Below are positions 7,875 to 16,377 of a stretch of DNA of 27,705 nt, in pieces. The stretch's first letter is position 1, and each line of letters begins with the position of its first letter. The notes below the pieces were generated by a model that was not told where the DNA came from, did not search any database, and was given only the letters and a program-made list of their open reading frames with translations. The translations under genes and the position numbers were made by a program. The DNA comes from Massilia sp. UBA2604 (GTDB lineage Bacteria; Pseudomonadota; Gammaproteobacteria; Burkholderiales; Burkholderiaceae_D): contig DDKG01000021.1 in the NCBI GenBank assembly GCA_002339265.1, forward strand, positions 1 to 27,705, written 5' to 3'.

Positions 7875-7890
7875 TGTGACGAATATCACA
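7875..7890 (+). promoter_or_regulatory. CRP-type binding site upstream of the type I secretion operon
   Basis: TGTGA-CGAATA-TCACA is a perfect CRP core match. CATAAT (5 of 6 to TATAAT) begins 20 bases downstream (7910-7915), so the site overlaps the -35 position, a class II arrangement. It lies 112 bp before the ABC transporter start. Confidence 0.78.
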
Positions 7891-8001
7891 GAATTGGAGG
7901 GTTTTGCGGCATAATAGGCGCGCCGAACAGTCACTTGATCCTTGGAAACTGCTTGGCCGGTCGAGCTCTCCTCGATCTGATCTGTTCTCAGACTACAGGC
8001 C

Positions 8002-9771
8002 ATGAAAAAACTGCTAAACGAAAAAAACGAAATCGAGCGCGCGTTACTCGCCTTCAAGAGCACATTCATCACCGTCGGTGTGTTCAGCGCGGTCATCAAC
8101 TTGCTGGCCCTGACCCCATCGATCTACATGCTGCAGGTCTACGACCGCGTACTAGCCAGCCGTAACGAAATCACACTCTTGATGCTGACCTTGCTGATGC
8201 TCGGCGCTTTCCTGTTCGTAGGCGCGCTCGAGGTCGTGCGTTCCTTCGTCCTGGTACGCGTCGGCGCCAAGTTCGACATGATGCTCAACAAGCGCGTCTA
8301 TACGGCAGCGTTCGAGCAAAATCTGAAGCAAACCGGCGGCAATGCCGGCCAAGCACTGAATGACCTGACCAGCCTGCGCCAATTCCTGACGGGTAATGCG
8401 CTGTTCGCCTTCTTCGACGCGCCTTGGTTCCCGATCTACCTGATCGTCATCTTCCTGTTCGAGCCATCGCTCGGCTGGTTCGCGCTCGGCGGCACCCTGA
8501 TCCTGGTGGTGCTGGCGATCGTCAACGAACGTGTGACGCGCGCCCCGCTGTCGGAAGCCAATTCGATGGCCGTGTCGGCCAGCACCATGGCAACCAACAA
8601 CCTGCGCAACGCCGAGGTGATCGAATCGATGGGCATGCTGCCCAACCTGATGGGACGCTGGTTCAAAACCCATGGCAAATTCCTGTCGCTGCAGGCGGAT
8701 GCCAGCCAGAAGGCCGGCACGATCGGAGCCGTTACCAAGTTCGTGCAGACCGCACTCCAGTCACTGGTGCTCGGCTTTGGCGCGCTGTTGGTTCTTGAGA
8801 ACAAAATTACTCCGGGCATGATGATTGCCGCGTCGATCCTGGTCGGCCGTACGATGCAGCCGGTACAGCAGGTGATCGGCGTGTGGAAGAGCTGGAGCAG
8901 CACCCGCAGCGCCCATGAGCGCCTGACCAAGCTGCTCGAAACTAATCCTGCACGTGCGGCGGGCATGGAGCTGCCAAAGCCAAACGGCGCCCTGACCGTC
9001 GAAGGCGTCACCGCGGCCCCACCGGGCGTGAACACCCCGATTGTGCGCAATCTGAGTTTCGCGATCGCCCCTGGTGACGTGCTCGGCGTGATCGGTCAGA
9101 GCGGTTCGGGTAAATCGACCCTGGCGCGCCTGCTGGTCGGTATCTGGCCCGCAATGATGGGCAAGGTGCGCCTGGACGGCGCCGACATCTATCAGTGGAA
9201 CAAGGCCGAGCTGGGCCCGCACATCGGCTACCTGCCGCAGGACATCGAACTGTTCAGCGGAACCGTGAGCGAGAATATCGCCCGCTTTGGAGAAGTCGAT
9301 GCCGAGAAAGTCGTGACGGCCGCCCAGCGTGCCGGCGTGCACGACATGATCCTGCGCCTGCCGAAGGGCTATGACACGCCGCTCGCGGACGGCGGCGGCG
9401 GCCTGTCGGGCGGACAGAAGCAGCGCCTGGCCCTGGCCCGTGCGATGTATGACGATCCTGCACTGCTCGTGCTGGACGAACCCAACTCGAACCTGGACGA
9501 GATCGGCGAGCAGTCTCTGGTGCAGGCCGTGCTTGACCTGCGTCGCCGCGGCAAGACCATCGTACTGATCACGCATCGTTCAAGCATCCTGGGGGCGACC
9601 AACAAACTGCTGGTGATGAAAGAAGGTTCGGTGCAGGCATTTGGCCCGACCCAGCAGGTGATGACAGCAATCCAGGAAGCGAACAAGAAAGCGATCGAAG
9701 CCGCGCAAGCGGCGCGCGCGACAACCGCGTCACCCGCGGCCGCGCCTGCGACTACCGGAGAATCGAACTAA
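8002..9771 (+). CDS. Type I secretion ABC transporter/ATPase (PrtD/RsaD-type)
   Basis: The 589-residue exporter is an inner-membrane fusion of a membrane domain and an ATPase. The six-helix membrane domain (~20-310) includes the family-typical LLALTPSIYMLQVYDRVLAS (~34-53) and FFDAPWFPIYLIVIFL (~137-152). The ATPase has Walker A GQSGSGKST (365-373), a Q-loop in GYLPQD, signature LSGGQKQR (468-475), Walker B LLVLDEP (488-494) and the switch His525 in THR. The C39 peptidase domain is absent, as in PrtD/AprD/RsaD exporters whose substrates carry uncleaved C-terminal signals. That fits the DUF4214 substrates here. The last ~30 residues are Ala-rich. Its TAA overlaps the next ATG by one base (TAATG), so the membrane fusion protein is translationally coupled. 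The ribosome site is weak. Confidence 0.95.
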   Translation: MKKLLNEKNEIERALLAFKSTFITVGVFSAVINLLALTPSIYMLQVYDRVLASRNEITLLMLTLLMLGAFLFVGALEVVRSFVLVRVGAKFDMMLNKRVYTAAFEQNLKQTGGNAGQALNDLTSLRQFLTGNALFAFFDAPWFPIYLIVIFLFEPSLGWFALGGTLILVVLAIVNERVTRAPLSEANSMAVSASTMATNNLRNAEVIESMGMLPNLMGRWFKTHGKFLSLQADASQKAGTIGAVTKFVQTALQSLVLGFGALLVLENKITPGMMIAASILVGRTMQPVQQVIGVWKSWSSTRSAHERLTKLLETNPARAAGMELPKPNGALTVEGVTAAPPGVNTPIVRNLSFAIAPGDVLGVIGQSGSGKSTLARLLVGIWPAMMGKVRLDGADIYQWNKAELGPHIGYLPQDIELFSGTVSENIARFGEVDAEKVVTAAQRAGVHDMILRLPKGYDTPLADGGGGLSGGQKQRLALARAMYDDPALLVLDEPNSNLDEIGEQSLVQAVLDLRRRGKTIVLITHRSSILGATNKLLVMKEGSVQAFGPTQQVMTAIQEANKKAIEAAQAARATTASPAAAPATTGESN

Positions 9772-11123
9772 TGAAGCTGGTGAAGAAAGACGCAGCGGAA
9801 GTCATCACCCACGACGTGACGCCGCTTGAAGTGAAGACCGATGCGAAAGCGTTCAGCCGTATCGGCTGGCTCGTCGTGTTGATCGGGTTTGGTGGTTTCC
9901 TGCTGTGGGCGTTGTTCGCTCCGCTCGACAAGGGTGTGCCGCTGTCGGGCACCGTGGCGACTGAATCGAACCGCCAGGCCGTGCAGCATCAGGCTGGCGG
10001 TACGGTCCAGGAACTGCTGGTGCGTGATGGCGACGTGGTTAAAAAAGGCCAGGTACTGGTGCGCATGAACCCGATCATGGCGCAATCTGCCTTTGAGGCC
10101 ACTGAAGCAGCCTATTTGTCGGCGCTGGCGAACATCGCGCGCCTGACTGCGGAAAGTACCGGCCAGAAGACGATCAAGTTCCCGGACGAACTCGAGAAGC
10201 GCCGTGCGGAGCCGCGCGTGAGCGAACTGATGACACTGCAAAACCAGTTGTTGATGTCGCGCCAAAGTGCGCTGCAAAGCGAGATGTCCGGTATCGACGC
10301 CAGCATCGAAGGGCTGAAGATGCAGATCTCTGGCCTGCAGGAATCACGCGACAGCAAGAAGGAGCAGGTCGAGTTTCTGAAGGAACAGCTAGGCGGAATG
10401 CGAGACTTGGCAAAAGAAGGTTACGTTGCCCGTAACCGCCTACTTGATTTGGAACGCACCTATGCTCAATTAGGGGGCGCCATTTCGGAAGATGTCGGCA
10501 ATATCGGTCGTTCGCAGCGCCAGGTGATTGAATTGACCATGCGTCGTGCGCAGCGTCAGCAGGACTATCAGAAGGAAGTGCGTGCACAGCTGACCGACTA
10601 TCAGCGCGAAGTCGATACCCAGAGCGCACGCTTGCAAGCGCAGAACTTCGAGCTGTCGAACGTCGAGGTCCGTTCCCCAGCCGACGGTGTTGTGGTCGGT
10701 CTGGCAGTGTTCACCAATGGCGGCGTGGTTCCGGCCGGCTTCAAGATGATGGACATCGTGCCAAGCAATGCGCCGCTAATCGTCGATGGTCAGTTGGCGA
10801 CGAACCTGGTCGACAAAGTGCATCCAGGCCTGCCGGTCGAGCTGATCTTCTCGGCTTTCAATACCAACAAGACCCCGCACATCGATGGCGAGGTGCTGTA
10901 CATCTCGGCCGACCGCAGCGTCGATGAGCGTACCGGCAATCCTTACTACAAGGTGCATGTGAAGGTCACGCCAGAAGGCGAAAAGAAGGTTGCCGCCCAC
11001 AAGATGGACATCCGCTCCGGCATGCCGGTCGAGCTGTTCGTCAAGACCGGCGAGCGCACCATGATGAGCTACCTGCTCAAGCCGATCATGGACCGCGCCC
11101 ACTCGGCGCTGAGCGAGGAGTAA
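9771..11123 (+). CDS. Type I secretion periplasmic adaptor, HlyD family (PrtE/RsaE-type)
   Basis: The 450-residue membrane fusion protein links the ABC exporter to the outer-membrane channel. It has a short cytoplasmic N-terminus, one membrane helix (~30-50), the first half of a lipoyl-like domain (VQHQAGGTVQELLVRDGDVVKKGQVLVRM, ~71-99), a long periplasmic coiled coil (~105-300) and the second lipoyl half (LSNVEVRSPADGVVVGL, ~296-312). A beta-barrel segment and the conserved C-terminal region (GMPVELFVKTGERTMMSYLLKP, ~415-436) follow. Length and order are those of the PrtD-E-F class. It overlaps the ABC gene by one base and stands 3 bp before the TolC-like gene, so the three form one operon. 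Confidence 0.95.
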   Translation: MKLVKKDAAEVITHDVTPLEVKTDAKAFSRIGWLVVLIGFGGFLLWALFAPLDKGVPLSGTVATESNRQAVQHQAGGTVQELLVRDGDVVKKGQVLVRMNPIMAQSAFEATEAAYLSALANIARLTAESTGQKTIKFPDELEKRRAEPRVSELMTLQNQLLMSRQSALQSEMSGIDASIEGLKMQISGLQESRDSKKEQVEFLKEQLGGMRDLAKEGYVARNRLLDLERTYAQLGGAISEDVGNIGRSQRQVIELTMRRAQRQQDYQKEVRAQLTDYQREVDTQSARLQAQNFELSNVEVRSPADGVVVGLAVFTNGGVVPAGFKMMDIVPSNAPLIVDGQLATNLVDKVHPGLPVELIFSAFNTNKTPHIDGEVLYISADRSVDERTGNPYYKVHVKVTPEGEKKVAAHKMDIRSGMPVELFVKTGERTMMSYLLKPIMDRAHSALSEE

Positions 11124-11126
11124 ACC

Positions 11127-12488
11127 ATGGCGTCGACCAACAAGTTTCGCTTGCGCGGCCTGGCGGCGGGCGCGCTGCTGGCCGCCGGCATGCTCGGCGC
11201 CGGCAATGCCAACGCGATCACCCTGGAAGAGGCGTACCAGGCTGCACTCAAGAACGATCCGGTGTTCCGCATGCGTTTCTTCGAGAACGAGAGCGGCAAG
11301 GAAAATGCGATCCTGGGCCGCTCGCAGTTGCTGCCGCAGGTGTCGGCCAGCCACACTATCAACCAGAACCGGGTGGATCGCGAGTCCACCCAACTGGTCC
11401 TTGGCGTACCGCAATTGGTGGAGGATTATCCGAAATACCTGAGCCGCTCCTCGGTCGTGCAGCTGCGCCAGTCGCTGTTCAATATGGACGCGATCCAGCG
11501 CTACCGCCAGGGCAAGGTGCAGAGCGCGCAGGCCAAGGAAGCTTATGAGGCAGGCGCCGACGAGGTCTCGGTGCGCCTGGTCACCACCTATATGGATGCC
11601 TTGTTCGCCGAAGACCAGTTGGCGCTCGCGCGTGCCCAGCGCGACATGCACGCCGAACAGCAGAAGGTGAACCAGTTCCTGTTCGAGAAGGGCGAGGGTA
11701 CCCGCACAGACATGCTGGAAACCCAGGCCCGGCTCGATGTGGCCGAAGCGGCGCTGGTCGAAGCCCAGGACCATGTGACCGCGGCGCGCAACACGCTGGC
11801 CGGCGTGATCGGCATGGATCCGGGCACGCTCGACCAGATCGGCGCCAACTTCCGTCCGGTCACACTGGACCTGACCACGTACGAGGAATGGCAGCAACTG
11901 GCGCTGCGCCAGAACAACACGCTGGCGGCGCTGCGGCTGGCAGTGGAAAACTCGCGGCTCGAGATCGGCCGCAACAAGGCGGGCCACCTGCCGCGCGTCG
12001 ACATGGTTGCTTCCTACGGCAAGAACCTCAGCGAGAGTTTGAGCGTGGCGGGCCAGGACACGCTCAACCGTTCGATCGGCCTCCAGGTGAATATCCCGAT
12101 TTATTCGGGCGGCGCGATCAACGCGCAGACGCGCCAGGCCGCTGCCAACTACGGACGTGCACAAGCCGAACTGGACGCACGCACCAATGAAATCATGGTC
12201 GAGCTGCGCCGTTCCTACGACCTCGTGCAGAGCAGCGGCCGCAAGATCGATGCCCTGGTCAAGGCGGTCGATTCGGGCAAGGAACTTGTCAAGGCGACTG
12301 AGCAGAGCATCAAGGGCGGGGTGCGCATTAACCTCGACCTGCTCAATGCCCAGTCGCAGCTGACTACCACCCAGCGCGACCTGGCCCAGGCTCGCTATTC
12401 CTATATGGTAGGCCTGATGCGCCTGCGCGCTGCGTCCGGCACCATGGCGCCGGACGCCGTTCGCGAGATCGGTGCCTTTTTCCGCTGA
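11127..12488 (+). CDS. TolC-family type I secretion outer-membrane protein
   Basis: The 453-residue protein has a signal peptide (cut after NANA, ~residue 30) and the two-fold internal repeat of TolC. The first half opens ITLEEAYQAALKNDPVFR and includes GRSQLLPQVSAS (~64-75); the second contains GRNKAGHLPRVDMVASYG (~280-297) and IYSGGAINAQTRQA (~325-338). Long helices between them form the periplasmic tunnel. The last ~60 residues include LLNAQSQLTTTQRDLAQARYSYM, the family's conserved closing helix. A good Shine-Dalgarno (GAGGAG) lies at the end of the HlyD gene. Encoding the channel in the same operon, rather than relying on a housekeeping TolC, marks a dedicated exporter for the DUF4214 proteins around it. 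Confidence 0.94.
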   Translation: MASTNKFRLRGLAAGALLAAGMLGAGNANAITLEEAYQAALKNDPVFRMRFFENESGKENAILGRSQLLPQVSASHTINQNRVDRESTQLVLGVPQLVEDYPKYLSRSSVVQLRQSLFNMDAIQRYRQGKVQSAQAKEAYEAGADEVSVRLVTTYMDALFAEDQLALARAQRDMHAEQQKVNQFLFEKGEGTRTDMLETQARLDVAEAALVEAQDHVTAARNTLAGVIGMDPGTLDQIGANFRPVTLDLTTYEEWQQLALRQNNTLAALRLAVENSRLEIGRNKAGHLPRVDMVASYGKNLSESLSVAGQDTLNRSIGLQVNIPIYSGGAINAQTRQAAANYGRAQAELDARTNEIMVELRRSYDLVQSSGRKIDALVKAVDSGKELVKATEQSIKGGVRINLDLLNAQSQLTTTQRDLAQARYSYMVGLMRLRAASGTMAPDAVREIGAFFR

Positions 12489-12495
12489 TCGTTAT

Positions 12496-12520
12496 TCCGG
12501 CCGCCCAACTGGCGGCCGGA
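12496..12520 (+). terminator. Terminator-like hairpin after the secretion operon
   Basis: A perfect 10-bp stem TCCGGCCGCC/GGCGGCCGGA (12496-12505 with 12511-12520) with a CAACT loop starts 8 bp after the TolC-like stop. Only two T follow directly, so termination may be partial and leave some read-through to the small DUF4214 gene. Confidence 0.6.
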
Positions 12521-12688
12521 TTCTCCGCCCCGAGCGTCGACTCGGGAAAAGCAATTCCCCATAACTCGCAGCAATCAACGTTATATTGCGTTCAAACGAC
12601 GTGATCTCGCGGAATCTGTTCAATTTGTGCGCCGCCAACTATTCGTTTTGAGTAATATCGAAACACCAATTATTTGCGGAGGTAACAA

Positions 12689-13291
12689 ATGGCAATCGCC
12701 GAACTCGATATCCAGGAAATGTACGTTGCATACTTCAACCGTCCTGCCGACGTTGCCGGGCTGGAGTATTGGAAGGATGCCCTCGACGCGAACCCCGATG
12801 CAATGAACGAAATGTCGCGTAACTTCTCGACCTCGCAGGAATACCGTGACTCCTTCGCCGGCATGGACAATCGCGCCGTGGTCAATGAGGTCTACATGAA
12901 CCTGTTCGGCCGCGCGGCTGAAACTGCAGGTGTCGACTACTGGGCGAATCTGCTCGACAACAAGATGATCACCATCGACAACGTCGTGACCCAGATCGCC
13001 GACGGCGCCGAGGGGCAGGATGAAGTTGCCTTCATGGGCAAGATCGCCGCCGCGACCCTGTTCACTGACCGCCTGGACGAGGCGCATGAAATCGCCGCCT
13101 ATAAGGAAGGCGACGCGGCCAACGATATCGCTGCCGAATTCCTGGCCACGATCAAGGACCTGTCATCGGCCGCCGATGCGCTCGACACCGACGTGGTCGA
13201 CGCCTGGATCGACCGCATCGTGGACGCGCATACTGCCGGCGAAACCGCGCTGGTGGGTGTGCAGACCGCCGTCGAGCTGCCGATCGCGTGA
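12689..13291 (+). CDS. Small stand-alone DUF4214 protein
   Basis: The 200-residue acidic protein is preceded by an excellent ribosome site (GGAGGTAA, 6-7 bases before ATG 12689). Two DUF4214 motifs fill the first half: MYVAYFNRPADVAGLEYW (~11-28) and VYMNLFGRAAETAGVDYW (~70-87). The rest is helical and ends QTAVELPIA. It has no signal peptide, no Ig-like or RTX part and no long C-terminal beta domain, so it is essentially the N-terminal module of its larger relatives standing alone. The wording near its start is close at DNA level to the 5947 gene, showing common origin. It lies 200 bp after the TolC-like gene with its own leader. It may be a minor exported surface component or an anchoring partner; the function is unknown. 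Confidence 0.85.
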   Translation: MAIAELDIQEMYVAYFNRPADVAGLEYWKDALDANPDAMNEMSRNFSTSQEYRDSFAGMDNRAVVNEVYMNLFGRAAETAGVDYWANLLDNKMITIDNVVTQIADGAEGQDEVAFMGKIAAATLFTDRLDEAHEIAAYKEGDAANDIAAEFLATIKDLSSAADALDTDVVDAWIDRIVDAHTAGETALVGVQTAVELPIA

Positions 13292-13295
13292 TGCA

Positions 13296-13317
13296 TGCGC
13301 AGCATCGACGCTGCGCA
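13296..13317. other. Inverted repeat after the small DUF4214 gene
   Basis: An 8-bp perfect stem (TGCGCAGC/GCTGCGCA) with a 6-base loop lies a few bases after the stop. No T tract follows. Together with the next hairpin it sits between two convergent genes. Confidence 0.5.
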
Positions 13318-13328
13318 ATGAAGATGTA

Positions 13329-13352
13329 TGCCGGCGCGGCCTCGCGCCGGCA
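13329..13352. terminator. Bidirectional-type hairpin between convergent genes
   Basis: A 10-bp perfect GC-rich stem (TGCCGGCGCG/CGCGCCGGCA) with a 4-base loop lies 10 bp beyond the trhO stop and 37 bp beyond the small DUF4214 stop. There is no U tract on either strand, so it may act as a weak or Rho-assisted terminator. Confidence 0.5.
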
Positions 13353-13361
13353 ACCAGAAAA

Positions 13362-14252
13362 TCAGGCCGCTGCCTGGCCCGGCGCCTTTTCATCGGCCGC
13401 AACCTGCGCCGACTTGCCCACGCAATGCGGGCACGACACACCCACGACGTAGTCAGCCGATAGCTGCTGGCGCGGCGTCACCACGGCGCGGCAGGCGAAG
13501 CACTGCACGGTCTCGGTCGGTTCCAGTTTCGGATTGAGTGCGGTGCGGTAGTCGAACACGAAGCAGTCGCCCGTGTAGTGATCTCCACCCACTTCCTCGA
13601 AATACTTCAGAATGCCGCCCTCGAGCTGGAAGACGCGGTCGTAGCCGATTTCCTTCATGTGGATCGCGGCCTTTTCGCAGCGGATGCCGCCGGTGCAGAA
13701 CGTCACCACGGTCTTGCCGGCCAGCTCATCCTTGTGCTCGGCCGCGACGGCCGGGAATTCGGTGAACTTGTCGATGCGGTAGTCGAGCGTGTTGTTGAAC
13801 GTGCCGACGTCCACCTCGAAGGCATTGCGGGTTTCCATCATCACGACCGGCACGCCATCGTCGTCATGGCCCTGGTCGAGCCAGCGCTTGAGCGTTTTCG
13901 CCTCGACTACCGGCGCGCGGCCCAGCTCGGGCTTGATCAACGGCATGCGCATGGTGATGATCTCTTGCTTGATCTTCACCAGCATGCGCTTGTGCGACTG
14001 CTCGGCCGACAGGCTTTCTTTCCACTGCAAGTCGGCCAGGCGCGCATCGCTGCGCACCCACGCCAGGAAGCGGTCGATGTTTTCGCGGGTGCCGGACAGG
14101 AACATATTGATGCCTTCCGGGGTCAGCAGGATCGTGCCCTTCAGCGCCAGCTCGTTGCACAGCGCCTGATATTGCGGGCGCAAGTCCTCCAATCCCTCGA
14201 GGGTGACGAATTTATAGGCGGCGATATTGACGTACTGTGGTGCGGAGGACAT
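13362..14252 (-). CDS. trhO: tRNA uridine(34) hydroxylase (rhodanese domain)
   Basis: The 296-residue enzyme is predicted to hydroxylate wobble uridine 34 of certain tRNAs to 5-hydroxyuridine in the cytoplasm, the oxygen-dependent first step of the cmo5U/mcmo5U modification. The N-terminal UPF0176 domain ([30 protein letters not shown], ~7-54) is followed by a rhodanese domain (~115-220) with the active loop [11 protein letters not shown], catalytic Cys186 and conserved Cys192. A C-terminal four-cysteine cluster (Cys251/254 and Cys274/277, CxxC pairs) is present, as in the longer TrhO forms. It is a housekeeping gene facing the surface-protein cluster. The stretch before its ATG is pyrimidine-rich with no clear Shine-Dalgarno. 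Confidence 0.93.
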   Translation of the reverse strand: MSSAPQYVNIAAYKFVTLEGLEDLRPQYQALCNELALKGTILLTPEGINMFLSGTRENIDRFLAWVRSDARLADLQWKESLSAEQSHKRMLVKIKQEIITMRMPLIKPELGRAPVVEAKTLKRWLDQGHDDDGVPVVMMETRNAFEVDVGTFNNTLDYRIDKFTEFPAVAAEHKDELAGKTVVTFCTGGIRCEKAAIHMKEIGYDRVFQLEGGILKYFEEVGGDHYTGDCFVFDYRTALNPKLEPTETVQCFACRAVVTPRQQLSADYVVGVSCPHCVGKSAQVAADEKAPGQAAA

Positions 14253-14384
14253 GGCAGAAAGAGAGGAAGGAAGAGAGGGAAGAACAGGGCGACATTATAA
14301 GTCAGCCACGCACGACGACTGCAAATACCCGACTATTTCAGGGCAGTACCGTTACAATGTTTGTCTCTGACAACGGGGAACAGC

Positions 14385-15494
14385 ATGCAGTCGCTGAACA
14401 TCCAATACAACCCGCGGATCGATCAATTGCGCTGGCTCGCTGCCACGCTCGTGTTCCTGTTTCACTTTCACCTCGAATACCGCGGCCTCGGCGGCACCGG
14501 GCTGAGCTCGCCGTGGGCGGCCCTGATCGTCGAAGGCCATACCGGGGTGGGTCTGTTCTTCACCCTGTCCGGTTTCCTGTTCATGCTGATCGCGCTGCAC
14601 CAGCGCCAGATCGTGTATGCCGACTTCCTGCGCAACCGTATCCTGCGCATCATGCCGCTGTACCTGCTGATCTTTTTGGTTGCCACCTCGATCGGGCGCG
14701 ACAAGTTCCAGCCGGCCGATCTGCTGTACGTGTTTGCGACCAACCTCGGCCTGGCGCCGACGTCCGGCACGCCGATCACCGGGGCGGCCTGGACCATCTC
14801 GCTCGAATTCCTGTTTTATCTCGTATTCCCGTTCCTGGCGCGCTTCGCGATGGAGAGCGGCATCCGCTACCTGGCGGGCTGGCTGGTGCTGCTGCTGTTT
14901 TTCAAGGCGGCCTCGTTCACCGTCAATACCAACAGCACGCTGATGTTTTTCAGCACCTTCGTCGGCCGCTTCGACCAGTTCATCATCGGCATGATCGCGG
15001 CCATGGTGTACGCGCGCCATGGCGCGCTGCTGCAGCGGTTCGCGCCGTTACTGGTGCCGGCCAGTCTTGCGTTGGTCATGTGGGATACGGCGCTGATGAA
15101 CCGGCTGGCGAGTTTCGGCAGCGTGCCGCATTCGCCGTTCTGGATCGTGTGGTCGCTGATCGAAAGCGCGGGCTGGGCATTGTTGATCCTCGGCTGGACC
15201 GCCTTCAGGCCGCGCCTGCCGGGTGTCGTGGAGCGGGTGCTGACGCATGGGGGCAAGATCAGTTTTTCCTTCTACCTGCTGCACATGGCGCTATTGCACC
15301 TGCTGGCCACCCAGGTTGGTACGGTACGGCCGTTCGAGATCGGTTGGGCGGATGCGTTGTTCATGATTGTCGTCACCTATGCGGCGACCTGGGCGTTGGC
15401 AACCCTCAGCTATCACATCGTCGAAGAGCCGTTCTTGCGCATGCGCCGCAGGTATGGTGCAACTGCTAAAAAGGAAACGGTTCCTTTGAGTTGA
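14385..15494 (+). CDS. Membrane acyltransferase (OafA/YrhL, acyltransferase 3 family)
   Basis: The 369-residue protein starts at ATG 14385, chosen for the GGGGAA ribosome site at 14375-14380; an in-frame TTG at 14361 lacks one. About ten membrane helices are visible. The N-terminal IDQLRWLAATLVFLFHFHLEY (~12-32) has the His-rich end of helix 1 typical of acyltransferase 3 proteins, and GHTGVGLFFTLSGFLF (~55-70) and LRNRILRIMPLYLL (~84-97) are further family landmarks. The C-terminus (KISFSFYLLHMALLHLL, then SYHIVEEPFLRMRRR) is also typical. Such enzymes move acetyl or other acyl groups onto surface sugars such as O-antigen or exopolysaccharide. The substrate cannot be told from sequence; surface glycan decoration would fit the setting. 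Confidence 0.9.
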   Translation: MQSLNIQYNPRIDQLRWLAATLVFLFHFHLEYRGLGGTGLSSPWAALIVEGHTGVGLFFTLSGFLFMLIALHQRQIVYADFLRNRILRIMPLYLLIFLVATSIGRDKFQPADLLYVFATNLGLAPTSGTPITGAAWTISLEFLFYLVFPFLARFAMESGIRYLAGWLVLLLFFKAASFTVNTNSTLMFFSTFVGRFDQFIIGMIAAMVYARHGALLQRFAPLLVPASLALVMWDTALMNRLASFGSVPHSPFWIVWSLIESAGWALLILGWTAFRPRLPGVVERVLTHGGKISFSFYLLHMALLHLLATQVGTVRPFEIGWADALFMIVVTYAATWALATLSYHIVEEPFLRMRRRYGATAKKETVPLS

Positions 15495-15564
15495 AAATGG
15501 GTAGCAACCGGATGTGGTAATTATTTGCCGTGTCGAAATTTCTTACAGTAAATACAATCTAGTT

Positions 15565-15578
15565 TTGATTTAAATCAA
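15565..15578. promoter_or_regulatory. FNR/Anr-type palindrome upstream of the PEP-CTERM gene
   Basis: TTGAT-TTAA-ATCAA is a perfect 14-bp palindrome and a perfect match to the FNR-family consensus TTGAT-N4-ATCAA. Its centre is ~66 bp before the start point expected from the sigma-54 promoter. It could equally be the upstream site of another dimeric activator. Confidence 0.6.
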
Positions 15579-15611
15579 CTAAGTTGTTGATACATAAGGA
15601 TTGTGACTTGA

Positions 15612-15627
15612 TGGCATGGTAATTGCT
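15612..15627 (+). promoter_or_regulatory. Sigma-54 (RpoN) promoter of the PEP-CTERM gene
   Basis: TGGCATG-GTAA-TTGCT matches the -24/-12 consensus TGGCAC-N5-TTGC[AT] with one difference, and the invariant GG (15613-15614) and GC (15625-15626) are exactly 10 bases apart. Transcription would start near 15638, about 33 bases before the ATG. RpoN-dependent expression with the PrsK/PrsR pair is known for PEP-CTERM genes in other Betaproteobacteria (Zoogloea). Confidence 0.75.
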
Positions 15628-15670
15628 CTATATGGCATGTTCTTGATCTTTAACCAACTAGGGATATAAC

Positions 15671-16330
15671 ATGCTTCGCAAACTCGCCTTCCTGACCTTT
15701 GCACTCGCCGCTGGCACTGCATCGGCCGCCCAGATCCTGCCGTCGAAATCGTTCACGACCGACTCGAACGTCGCCTACACTCACACCTTCGCGGAAGCCC
15801 AGACCGGCAGCTTCCTGCTGGACTTCACGTTCAGCTTTACCGGCAAGGTAGAAAACAACGACTTCCTGGGCGTATGGTTCGGCAATGCGAACAATATCAA
15901 CGAAGGCTACAAGGGTCCAAACGTGGGCTTCAAGGCCAACTGCGACGAAAAGGGCAGCTGCACCAACGACCTGTTCGTGCGCACCGTCGGCACTGGCGGC
16001 TACTTTGTCCCGAACAGCGACCTGGTCGAAGGCGAGACCTACCGCCTGTTCGCCCACCTTTACAAGAGCACTGCCGGCGGCTTCTATGATCGTTTCGACC
16101 TGTGGCTGAACCCGACCGCGGCCGAAATGACCTCGCTGACCGGCGCCGACGCATCGGCCACCGAGAAAACCAACCTCAAGTCTTTTGACACCATCGGCAT
16201 TCGTACCGCCAACATCAACGGCGGTCCGGTACTGAACATCAACCCGGCTGAAGTGCCAGAGCCGAGCAGCGTCGCACTGCTGGGTCTGGCAATGGCCGGC
16301 CTGGCGTTCACGCGCCGCAAGCGCGCCTGA
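15671..16330 (+). CDS. PEP-CTERM sorting domain-containing exported protein
   Basis: The 219-residue protein has a Sec signal peptide (MLRKLAFLTFALAAGTASA, cut at ~19-20) and the C-terminal sorting signal VPEPSSVALLGLAMAGLAF followed by a basic tail (~195-219). That signal combines the Pro-Glu-Pro motif, a membrane helix and an Arg/Lys cluster, and directs processing by an exosortase, normally coupled to exopolysaccharide export. The mature part (~20-190) is beta-rich with one Cys pair (NCDEKGSC) and no family I recognise. A Shine-Dalgarno-like AGGGATA precedes the ATG. The upstream sigma-54 promoter agrees with known PEP-CTERM control. No exosortase gene is in the window, so the sorting machinery must lie elsewhere. 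This is a different export route from the type I system next door. Confidence 0.92.
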   Translation: MLRKLAFLTFALAAGTASAAQILPSKSFTTDSNVAYTHTFAEAQTGSFLLDFTFSFTGKVENNDFLGVWFGNANNINEGYKGPNVGFKANCDEKGSCTNDLFVRTVGTGGYFVPNSDLVEGETYRLFAHLYKSTAGGFYDRFDLWLNPTAAEMTSLTGADASATEKTNLKSFDTIGIRTANINGGPVLNINPAEVPEPSSVALLGLAMAGLAFTRRKRA

Positions 16331-16377
16331 TCGTCGCCCGGCCTGACCGGACGCGCAAGCGTTCCGGCGCCAACTCG

